Below are positions 55,235 to 64,000 of a stretch of 64,000 bases of DNA, piece by piece. Below the pieces are notes generated by a model that had not been told where the DNA came from, ran no database searches, and saw only the letters and a list, made by a program, of their open reading frames with translations. The position numbers and the translations under genes were made by a program. Position 1 is the first letter of the stretch. Each line of letters starts with the position of its first letter. The DNA is from Antedon bifida (Eukaryota; Echinodermata; Crinoidea; Comatulida; Antedonidae). The stretch is from positions 2,606,501 through 2,670,500 of the forward strand of contig OY727094.1 of the NCBI GenBank assembly GCA_963402885.1, in the 5' to 3' direction.

Positions 55235-58200
55235 ATGGCTGCGCCCAGTAAGGAAATGTGCGACTTAAAAAAACAGCTTTTAAAAGAAATAAAAAGCAAA
55301 GTAGAGCAGTCATTATCTGGAAAGAAGAATTCAAATTGTATAATAGACATATTGAAGTTGACACATGTAAGTGTATTTCTTTGATAAATCCAACAATAAG
55401 CATATATAGCTAGGCTAGGCCTAGTTAGTAGTAGGCCTACCAGGATTAGCCAGGAAAATTGAATTCGGGATGATTCGGCCCTGAGACGATTCGGCACGAG
55501 ACGATTCGGCCCATTTCTGGTTTGACAATTCGACCCACTATTGGGTTGGGCCGAAACGTCTCACTTTGTGGGCCAGAACGCCTCACTTTAATCCAAACCA
55601 ATGATTGTTAATATATATATTTTTAGGGTATTTATCAAGTTTTTGTTTAAGAATCAAGGAACTTAATCTTGCAGGAGCAATTAGTAGGCATAGAAAGTAG
55701 TATATATAATTATTTTATGTGTGTTTTTTTAAAAATTGTATGGCCAATTTCATTTGAAATAAGAAATATAAATGTAAATTGATTTAAATTGAAAGAAATT
55801 TAAAATCTTTTGTTTATGTCAGTAATAATGGTAATTACTAATAATAATTTAATATTGTAATTTTTTTATTTTTACACCAACAGGATGCAGATAAATCAAT
55901 TGTGACAGCTGCTATTAAAGGTCTCAGTAGAATATTCACCATGCTTCTTGCTAAACAAGAGATGATTATCAAAGAAGATGAAGAAGATAAGAAATATAAA
56001 CAATGGTTACAAGACAGATACAAGGACTGCATTCAATGTCTTATTGACGTGATTGCAAACAAAAGTAGTAAACCAATCACACAGGTGAGGAATGGCGCAA
56101 GCGAAAGAGAAATCGAGGTCGGTGGTGGGGTGGGAGATTGTTAGGATGCCTGGGAGTATGGTATAGTGGGGTCAATTTTTTTTCTGTAAACTACAGTACT
56201 CTTTTTGGCGGCAATTTGACTTGGTAAAAAGATAAACATTTTGACACATTTGGCATTTCATATGTACTTCAGTTAGATTCTAGTTTTCAGACAAAAGTCA
56301 AAACGCTGACTGCAATACTACATGAAAAGCAGTCTTCTGAATTACTTTTCTGTAAATTATTTACCAAATACTGCATTTAAGCTAATTTTCTAGCTAAACT
56401 CGCTAAATACACTAAGTATTAAAACCAATAATAATAATACGTTTTGATTCCTCAGGAGCTTGCTGTGTGCACCATTGTAAAACTTCTGGAGGCAGAGTCT
56501 AGGCATCCATTGAAGCAGAACCAAGGTTATTTCTTTCCAAGGTCACCTTTAGAGGTACTGTACATTATTTTTAAACCATCGTTATTTTTGTTAAAATATA
56601 AATTTAACCAATTCCAAGGAGAAAGCATATATTTACTAATTACTTTATTCACATAAATACATACACATAAAAATGATTAGAAATTGATTTGAAAAAGAAA
56701 AATTTGCAATTGAATATAAAATCTGAAATGAAACATGTTAGGGGCAGTACTGTAAGCAAATTATTGAAAATGTCTAACTTATTAGAGGATTTGTATTGAA
56801 TGTTGAAATGCCTTATATTTTATTCTAGCTATGGGTGGGTATGTTTAGATCCGTGGAGTTATGCTTCCACTAATCTTTTCCTGGTTCAGACCTATGGAGT
56901 AGTACGCCGCGAATGCATAACTCTGTAGTCTGAACAGGCCTTATATGGGATTTGTATATATAACCTTCAATATTTAAATGCCTTGGAGTTATGCTTCCAC
57001 TTAATATTTTCCTGGTTCAGACCTATAGAGTTGTACGCCGCGTATGACACAAAAGCATAACTCCATAGTCTTAACCGGCCCTAAGGATTTGTATATAACC
57101 TTCAATATTTAAATGCCTTATATCTGATTCTAGCTGTGGGTATGTTCAGATCCAAGAAGTTATGCTTCCACTAATCTTTCCTGGTTCAGACATATGGAGT
57201 AGTACGATACGAAAGCATAACTCCGTAGTCTGAACAGGCCTTTAGAGTGATTTGTATATAACCTTCAATGTTGAAATGCCTTATATGTGATTCTAGCTAT
57301 ATCTCTGCAATGTACCTCAATTAATTACAACTTGGATTGTTTCACAGAAATTGTTGACATGCCTTTTGTCAAGTACGCAGGATTTCACTCATTTGATGAA
57401 CAGGTTCCAGGAATATTTAGAATATGATGATATGAGATTTTATACATTAGAAGTTGTAAGTGGAAAGATTCGCGAGACTAACAGCAGAGTACAGAAATTG
57501 GATCCTGCTCAGAGAAAGGTACTTAGACATCATGTCAATTTTCTCCTGCAGTTACTGCAGTAACCACAATTATATCATGATTTTAGCTTGTTTCAATATA
57601 GAACTTAGGTACTGAGCAGTAGCAGCAGTTACTGAGATAAATTGTGTGTATGATTACCCAACAAAAAAATTTCTAAATCATTGCATAAACGGGTAAAATT
57701 TATTACTGCAGTAATTGCAGTATAATAATTTTGACACATGATTCCTATTCATTTCCAAAATCCTCATTATAATTCAGTGTCTATATCGTGCCTAGCTTAC
57801 TTGGATAAACCGACAATAGCCAGAGGGAGGGCTTAGGGACAAAATGTAAAAGTTCCTGTAACACTCCTGGACCATAATGGACTAGTCTGCAACCACGTCC
57901 CCATTATAATTCAGTATCATTATAATTCCATAGTTCATGGGAGAATCAGTTTGTTTTAATTTAATGTTCTCTTGTAGATGCAATAAAAACTGGCAAATTT
58001 ATTTGAATTAAATTTTTTTTTTTGATAGATGGAAGAAGAACTTTTCTGCAAGAACACACTTTGTTTACTAGAACAGGTTACCATGCCAACAGAAAACTGT
58101 TTAAGTAATTTCTTAACTCCACTTCCCACTGATGATGAGGAAATTAGGGCAACACAATTGAAGGTTAGATTTTCTGTAATTTCAATTGAGAGATATTTGT

Positions 58201-61200
58201 TTTTCAATTATAGTTTACAACTTTTCACAGTACAATTCTGTTAAATTTGATATTCCATTACCCAAACCATAACCCTTTCCCTCCACCCCCCAAGTGGTGG
58301 GTCAAAGGTTGTACAAAACCTTCCAGTACAATTTAATAATCCCAGTCATTTTGATACCTCATGTATATGGATGAGTGCAGTAGGAAGAAGTTGTGTAACG
58401 AGCAAAAATGCAAAATCTCATAACAGCAAATGAAATTTCTTGTATTTTGCAGGAGCAACGCAAAGCATTCTCAAATGCGTGGTTATCGTTCCTTCTGTTA
58501 TCACTCCCGCTCCAAACCTACAAAAGTGTTCTGTTTATGATGCACGATAAGGTTATTCCATATATGAGTAGTCCTGTCATGTTAACAGATTTCTTGACGG
58601 CATCATATAATATTGGTAAGTAAACATTGCAACTATTTTATTTATCAGCGATTCTTTAAAATAATCCCACCAAATATAGAGTACAGATAATCACCCATTG
58701 TCTGTCCACACTGCTGGACGTTACTCACCAATTGTCTGTCCACACTGCTGGACGCTAATCACCAATTGCCTGTCCACACTGCTGGCTGAAAACATTAACA
58801 TGTCGATTCCAGAGTTCTCAATCTCTCACTCTCTGATACAGGATGACGTATCCGCAATACCGTTGGATTTTGTCTCTGCATCGTTTGCGCTATAATAGAT
58901 TTCTATATTTTTATTCTATGACAGGTGGCGCTATTAGCCTATTGGCCTTAAATGCTATCTTCATCTTGATGACTGAACATAATCTGTAAGTAGCCTACCA
59001 TTCATCATCATTTATGAATTCTTATTTCATGCTTATCAGGAGCAGGTCCAAAGGGAGCCCAGCCGGCCTCCCCCAGCAACCCCCTAAATTTCGCAAATTG
59101 TAATGCAAAAGATAGGACATCAAATTAAGCTCAGCTCTCATTTCTAGGCCCTGGCCCCTTCTATTTCAAAACCCTGGATCCACCACTTTACATTGGGTGG
59201 AAGAAATTAAACCTGGGTGAACTTACTTAATAATATAATATTTTATGTTTTTAATACATTTCTTTCTCATATTTTTTGTAGAGAATATCCAGAGTTTTAC
59301 AAGAAGCTGTACTCGTTACTGGAGCCTTCAATATTCCATGTAAAATACAAAGCACGTTTTTTTTACCTGACCAACCTTTTCCTCTCATCTTCGTAAGTAT
59401 TATGCTCACATTCTTCCTCTTCCAATACGTACCTTTGGTTCAATACTTAATTTGAACTTTGCACTCTGTATTACTGTACCATTTGAATATATATATTTGA
59501 GAAAATGTGCAAGATTCTTGACTTATAACCTACAATATACCTAATGTACACTTCGTGTTACAAACAATTTTGAATGTAAATGTTTACCAGAGTCAGCAAA
59601 GTAAAACTCTATCAAAAAAATGTGATGTGCCCATATATGGACATGATGATGTCATATCACTACCATATTTAAGCATATCACTACCATATTTGGGCACATC
59701 ACACTTTTTTTGTCAAACTAGTTCAATAGTGTAGACATACTAGCTTAATAAATACAATTATTTATTTTTTTATAGGCATTTACCAGCATATTTAGTTGCA
59801 GCCTTTGCTAAAAAATTATCAAGCTTAGCACTGACAGCGCCCCCACCAGCTGTGATGCTTGTTGTCCCGTTTGTTTGCAACTTAATAAAGCGTCATCCAA
59901 CGTGTAAGACGCTCATTGCAAGAGACACGGAAGCTATGAAAGGTATGTACATTCCATTCTCCATATCGCGTGAATACTTTTATACTATTATATAAAATAC
60001 TTATAAAATAATAATAACATTAATTTTTACAAATAATAGAGCAAAATACAGAGTAACATAATAAATATACTAACTGATAATGAACATAATTAATATAATG
60101 CAAGAAAAGAAATATATAAGTGGAAAAGGAACGCTACAGCAAGCAAGCTTGCCCCTCTCAATAGCAAAACAACTAGAACTTCAACATTTTAAGATAAAAA
60201 AGAATCTTGTTAAATTGTGAGGAAGCATCACATGACAGAGTTTCTATTAAGTTTTATTCCTTTAAAATGACAATTTGGATCTTCTTTTCTAAGTTGACGA
60301 ATTATAAAGACCGCTAAAATAAAATTATGAACTACTTTTTGATATTTATTTTTGATATTAAAACTTATTATTATGTTAGCGCTCATCCGTTAAATAATAT
60401 CCTGGATCCTCCCCTGACGACAAATTATTTTACATTCACCAGATGACCCGTTCCTGGCGGATGAGACAGACCCGTCTAAATGCAGAGCATTGGAGAGCTC
60501 CCTCTGGGAGTTAAAAACACTAAAGCATCACTATCTCCCTGGTGTAGCTACTACAGCAGGCAGCATTGAAAGACCATTTCCAAAAGTTGAATGGGATTTA
60601 ACAGATTTTTATGAAAGTTCTTACGATGAGGTTTGTAAACACATTCCTTTTAGAAAAGTAAATCTGGTTCTACAGAATTAGTGTCATTCATATAGAGTCA
60701 CCACAATAATAATTAGAGATGTATTGTCCCCCAAAAATAAAGATTAAAAAAATCAGACTTTGAATAGGCCATTTCGCAGTTTTAATAAATTTATTCACTT
60801 CTGTTTAAAAAAAAATCAACAAAAATAATTATTTAAGAAACGGTTAATTTTAAACAAAAACCATTGTTTGACAGACAATTTAGGTATTTTAAATTTTTTT
60901 TTAAAATTACATTTTTTCAGGAAAATATTTGTTTTTTAGGGGGACAATATTATTTCTAAGTACAGCATGATTGTTTTAGGATTCGAACCCAGAAACGAGT
61001 GTAAAAGACAATCTGAACCACTACAGCCTGATTTTATAAAGTAGTAAAGACAGTACTGTACAGTATAATCAAATTAATTATATTTCTTCATTCTTGTGTT
61101 CTTTTATGTTCCACTTTTTAGATGTTTACAACCGAAATCAACAAGAAAGTGAAGCATGTCCCGCTGGAGTTTGAAGCGCCCTCTGGATTGTTTTCAGGCA

Positions 61201-61238
61201 AACTGGATAAATTTAACAACTACTGGCTTTTAGAATGA
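55235..61238 (+). CDS. NOC4L: Nucleolar complex protein 4 (NOC4L), 11 exons
   Basis: Predicted 514 aa (human 516). NOC4 pairs with NOP14 in the nucleolus for maturation and export of the 40S subunit. Exons: 55235-55366, 55884-56084, 56456-56554, 57348-57518, 58029-58163, 58453-58615, 58925-58985, 59282-59392, 59776-59942, 60443-60630, 61122-61238; GT-AG throughout, frames continuous (1,545 nt). The N-terminal half is helical repeat-like. The CBF/Mak21 domain (about residues 295-440) is unmistakable: LLALNAIFILMTEHNLEYP, FYKKLYSLLEPSIFHVKYKA, RFFYLTNLFLSSSHLPAYLV, AAFAKKLSSLALTAPPPAV and FVCNLIKRHPTC. The C-terminus DDPFLADETDP, SSLWELKTLKHHY and the acidic-to-basic tail also match the family. 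A poly(A) signal could be AATAAA at 61,747-61,752, placing a MITE family 2 copy in the 3' UTR. Convergent with TXNDC17. Confidence 0.97.
55467..55585. repeat. GATTCGGCCC inverted-repeat element, NOC4L intron 1
   Basis: Three tandem GA(T/C)GATTCGGC words on the left (GATGATTCGGCCC, GACGATTCGGCAC, GACGATTCGGCCC) face GGGCCGAAACGTCTCA and GGGCCAGAACGCCTCA on the right. The arrangement is a short GC-rich foldback, probably a decayed MITE. Confidence 0.65.
56829..57293. repeat. Three tandem copies of a foldback element, NOC4L intron 3
   Basis: Each 150-bp unit has GGAGTTATGCTTCCACTAAT on the left, CCTGGTTCAGACCTATGGAG in the middle and AAGCATAACTCCGTAGTCTG AACAGGCC on the right, so its ends can pair. 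Units are joined by GATTTGTATATAACCTTCAA. Third unit least decayed at its right arm. Confidence 0.85.
58696..58790. repeat. Three-copy 34-bp repeat, NOC4L intron 6
   Basis: Three head-to-tail copies of ATTGTCTGTCCACACTGCTG plus GACGTTACTCACCA, the last with CCTGTCC and a broken end. Confidence 0.9.
59036..59185. repeat. hAT-like MITE copy, NOC4L intron 7
   Basis: Starts CAGGAGCAGGTCCAAAGGGA and ends AAACCCTGGATCCACCACTT, imperfect inverted ends of the GGATCCAGGG type, with GC-rich GCCGGCCTCCCCCAGC inside. Related to the fragment at 41,484. Confidence 0.6.
59603..59746. repeat. MITE family 1 copy, NOC4L intron 8
   Basis: The left end is reduced (AAACTCTATCAAAAAAATGT), the core GACATGATGATGTCATATCA is intact, and the right end is interrupted (GTAGACATACTAGCTT). 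It ends 30 bp before exon 9. Confidence 0.85.
60714..60957. repeat. MITE family 2 copy, NOC4L intron 10 (forward)
   Basis: AGAGATGTATTGTCCCCCAA at left and GGGGGACAATATTATTTCT at right, 244 bp with internal deletions. TAGGCCATTTCGCAGTTTTA is conserved. A SINE-like GATTCGAACCC follows at about 60,978. Confidence 0.87.
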
Positions 61239-61371
61239 TTTGTAGGTTTGAAAACAGTAACACAAGAGATCTGCATTAAAAGGTGAGGCTTTCCATTAAC
61301 TTGGTTTATCTAAGCCTTTGAGAATCCTGTGCAAGTCTAGATTGAGAAGTCAATCAATATTTTATTCATTT

Positions 61372-61675
61372 AAAGATGTATTGTCCCCCTGAAAAAATAA
61401 CTATTTAAAATGTTGTTGTTGAATATGCAATTTTAATGTCACATAATATTTATCCACTTTGACCAAAAATTAGATCTAAAAAATTATTTACCTGAAAAAA
61501 ACTGTAATTAAAAAAAGTAAAATTGGCTGCCAGCCATGGGTTTTTGGTTGATTAAACCATTTATTTTGTCATTTTCTACAGAAGTGATTAACTGTATTAA
61601 AACTACAAAATAACCTATTCAAAGTCTAATTTAATTAATCTTCATTTTTCATGTTTTGGGGGACAATACATCTTT
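61372..61675. repeat. MITE family 2 copy downstream of NOC4L (reverse)
   Basis: 304 bp, with the internal order reversed relative to the copies at 43,242 and 60,714 (GGCTGCCAGCCATGGG near the middle, CTACAAAATAACCTATTCAA on the right). It begins 134 bp after the NOC4L stop and can pair with the intron 10 copy in an unspliced transcript. Confidence 0.9.
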
Positions 61676-61747
61676 AAAATTTAACAGAATATTATTATAT
61701 TCGTATTTAAAATGCGCTTTATACACAAACAATCATCTCAAAGATAA

Positions 61748-62017
61748 ATAAATACAACTTCCATTCGCCTGAAGTTCAAACCAAACGGCTGCGGTCATTC
61801 ATCTGGTGTCTTCTTTCGAAAGACATACTGGTTCTCAAAGTACACACAAACCAGATATCCGCAAAGACTGCAGTATCGTCGAGTAGGGCTGTTAACCAAT
61901 GCTGATGGCTATAAAGGACAAAGGTTTTTCGAAAACGAGTACGCTAAATGTACGAAATTTACTAAACTGACCGGTATGTTGTTTTTATTGCTGTCCATAA
62001 CAATAAATGCATGGTGA
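61748..62017 (+). other. Unexplained coding-like open stretch between convergent genes
   Basis: One plus-strand frame is open for 89 codons (61,748-62,014, stop 62,015). From about 61,757 to 61,973 it is much richer in G+C than its AT-rich surroundings and rich in Tyr, Arg, Cys and Phe (GCGHSSGVFFRKTYWFSKYT, YPQRLQYRRVG, NADGYKGQRFFENEYAKC). The richer part ends at a donor-like ACCGGTATG. No ATG lies near its start. It could be an unrecognised exon, a gene remnant or an alternative 3' exon of NOC4L; the opposite strand has stops. No family was recognised. Confidence 0.35.
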
Positions 62018-62129
62018 AAAACAATATACAAAGATCTTATAATGTAATGCAGTACTTTTAATTTACTTTTTAAATATACATATCAAATTAAATTGTTGAC
62101 ATACACATACACAGAGTAATTACTTGTAT

Positions 62130-62135
62130 TTTATT
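62130..62135 (-). other. TXNDC17 polyadenylation signal
   Basis: AATAAA on the minus strand, 54 bp past the TXNDC17 stop codon. Confidence 0.6.
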
Positions 62136-62188
62136 GTAAATTATAAAATTGGTGTAAACTGGAATCGTTCATCATCTACTTTTTTTTT

Positions 62189-63064
62189 TCAATCTTCCTC
62201 AAACAACATTTCAACTAGTTCCTTCTTTGCACACTCATCTTCAACTAAACGATTCGGCTGCAAAAAAAATATAGAAATTATGTGAAAACAATAAAATAAC
62301 ATTTTTCTAGTTTGAATTCTGGTTTAATAAGAAGATTATATCAATACGGAACTGTTCCATTTCTTAGGGGCGGATTGTAGCCTCAAATTGCGGCCAACAA
62401 TATAGTGTAGACAGAGCTTTACACAAAAATAATGAAAATAACTAATGCCAGACGGCGCGCTTACCGTTCCATGTTTTAACAGTGTAGGCACAGCTGTAAG
62501 TTTGAATTCTGGATGTTTTCGAAACTCATTGTTAGGATCTTTCCAGCTAGAAATAGACATCGTTTAAAGAACATAAATGCAATAATTCTGCTAAGAGTAC
62601 AGTATAACATAACAAGTATGACATGTTGAATCGGAGACGATTCGTTCGGCTCAAGAAAAGTGGGACGAACGAATCGTTAATTTTGTAACTTACTATGATC
62701 GATCACCAACGTTACAGTGTATAAAAATGCTGCATTCAGCTGCCTTTTTCAATCCCTCTTCAACAATTGGTTCAGCTGAAAATGATACAGTGATTGGAGG
62801 TTAGTACATAAGCAGGAGTGTAGTAGCCTCTATGCTCTAGTGAGTGTCAGAAACTAGGCTTAGGCCCGAAGCTTAAAAGCATTGGCCGCGCCGCAAACGC
62901 TCTCCGATCCTAGCCTCACCTGTCACGCAATCCGGGCACCAACTTTTACCAGTAGCTGGGTCGATGCCTCCGCAAAACAACACGTACACATCTTGAGAAG
63001 ACTTGTACTCATCAAGTGTAGATAGTAGGCTTTCTATTCCTTCAACAGTCCTAGTAGTAACCAT
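62189..63064 (-). CDS. TXNDC17: Thioredoxin domain-containing protein 17 (TXNDC17/TRP14), 4 exons
   Basis: Predicted 125 aa (human 123). A cytosolic thioredoxin-fold disulfide reductase, recycled by thioredoxin reductase, acting on small disulfides and selected proteins. Exons in reading order: 63064-62920, 62775-62694, 62546-62465, 62257-62189; donors GTGAGG, GTAAGT, GTAAGC; frames continuous (378 nt). The family active site WCPDC is in [11 protein letters not shown] (about residues 42-52), followed by [32 protein letters not shown] with the thioredoxin cis-proline, and a C-terminus VEMLFEED close to the vertebrate end. Both catalytic Cys are present. Convergent with NOC4L; the 5' side carries GCGCCCTCA at 63,211. 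Confidence 0.96.
62401..62423. repeat. MITE family 1 terminal remnant, TXNDC17 intron 3
   Basis: TATAGTGTAGACAGAGCTTT alone, the last 20 or so bases of the family, without a core. Confidence 0.65.
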
Positions 63065-63931
63065 CGTGTATATCAGTTATCAGAGCAGCTGAGATTTATT
63101 AAGTTAGGTGCGCCTACTTGGCCTAGCTAGCTAGCTTGGACTCCACACGTACAGCAGCAGCAGAATCGGGAAGAAGAACGAAATGACCAAAAAGGGAAAG
63201 TCCCAAAATAGCGCCCTCAATTTTTATTTGGAAGAAACCAAGAGCAGCTCATACGTCAGGCACGAATTAAAAATAATTATATTGATATATCTGGTTAAAT
63301 AATCATCAGGAGGTATAAAAATATTATTTTTATATCATCATCAGGATCTGGTTAAATGTACATAAAACAAATATGTGCAACAGAAATCACGAAGAAAAAA
63401 ACATGAATAAAATAGCCAAATAAAATAATATTTAGAAAAATTCTGCTCTAAAAGCCAGACCGACTTTTTAAGTAGTTAGGTAGTTTACTCAATGTGATAC
63501 CATTATTTGGTGACTCCCTAGAAAGTGAAAAAAGGTTGGTAGGTATAAAGTTAATAATTTCGCTATAGGCCTAGCATGAAAAAAAAATACTATGAAGTTG
63601 AATAAAAACGCCAAGAAACGTAAAATTTAAGTTATTTTACCTATATTTTAGTCATCTGATAATATTTTTTACACAGTAATTGTTTAGAACTGCAGTCTCT
63701 ATTTACAGCATTTGTGTACAAAAGAATAGGGATTTTACTGTGTAATTTGAATTTATAACTCCATGTTTGAACTATCCTAGGACAATCCTTATTTTCAACA
63801 AAATCGTGCGGTACACAATGAAAATCCCCAAAATGATGAAACATATATTATTATATATCGATAATTATTAGTATGATCAATAGAATTTTTTGCCCGTACC
63901 TGGCATCCTTTCAAGCCTAAAGTCTTACGCT
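63065..63931. other. TXNDC17 promoter side and intergenic, no further gene
   Basis: GCGCCCTCAATTTT at 63,211-63,224 lies 147 bp before the start codon. CAGCAGCAGCAG at about 63,153 is a short simple repeat. A 67-codon minus-strand frame at 63,641-63,844 has no features and is not called. Confidence 0.5.
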
Positions 63932-64000
63932 GTACGTTTCTGTGAGTACGTTGTACGTTTCTGCGAGTACGCTGTATGTTTCTGCGAGTACGCTGTACGT
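63932..64000. repeat. 21-bp tandem repeat running off the window edge
   Basis: Units at 63,932, 63,953 and 63,974 of consensus GTACGTTTCTGCGAGTACGC plus T, with a fourth starting at 63,995. The array continues beyond the window. Confidence 0.9.

Noticed and set aside
60965..61030. Possible tRNA gene from GATTCGAACCC (minus strand)
   Set aside because: B-box-like word only; no cloverleaf could be built. More likely a tRNA-SINE remnant.

Overview
This is a eukaryotic genomic window: AT-rich (about one third G+C by eye), with GT-AG introns of roughly 0.2-5 kb and a dense load of small inverted-repeat elements. Gene content (SLC43-family transporter, CENP-Q, NOC4L, TXNDC17, a copine-type vWA protein), abundant TAGGCCTAG-type words and a Ty3/Gypsy element suggest a marine invertebrate deuterostome, possibly an echinoderm. 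The phylum is an inference, not proven. There are no prokaryotic operons, CRISPR arrays or other prokaryotic systems.

Layout. 1-12.3 kb: mostly non-coding, with repeats, a CpG-rich 29-bp minisatellite and two candidate untranslated first exons for the next gene. 12,304-25,714 (+): 11-exon SLC43 (LAT3/LAT4-like) amino-acid transporter. 27,386-31,197 (+): 9-exon CENP-Q kinetochore subunit. 31,498-33,273: a 1.78-kb non-autonomous transposon with 34-bp terminal inverted repeats, followed by a 33-bp minisatellite and several MITEs. 37,243-39,867 (-): 3-exon single-pass membrane protein of unknown family, head-to-head with a copine-type vWA gene (untranslated exon near 40.4 kb, CDS 42,191-43,174, +). 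45,300-52,342 (-): a complete, apparently very young Gypsy LTR retrotransposon with visually identical 815-bp LTRs and an intact 1,655-codon gag-pol frame. 55,235-61,238 (+): 11-exon NOC4L. 62,189-63,064 (-): 4-exon TXNDC17, convergent with NOC4L.

The host genes are unrelated housekeeping or cell-surface genes and do not form a pathway: amino-acid transport, centromere assembly, 40S ribosome biogenesis, thiol redox control, and two proteins of unclear role. What ties the window together is repeat structure. One MITE family (terminal sequence AAGCTCTGTCTACACTATCA) is present about 20 times. A second family (ends AAAGATGTATTGTCCCCC) occurs five times, twice as an inverted pair around the 3' end of NOC4L. 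The most notable points are a coding octapeptide repeat of basophilic-kinase-like sites in the SLC43 loop, the young Gypsy element, a shared GCGCCCTCA word just upstream of three genes, and an unexplained open, GC-richer coding-like stretch at 61,748-62,017. All exon structures were built by hand from splice signals and frame continuity; family names come from recognition, not database searches.
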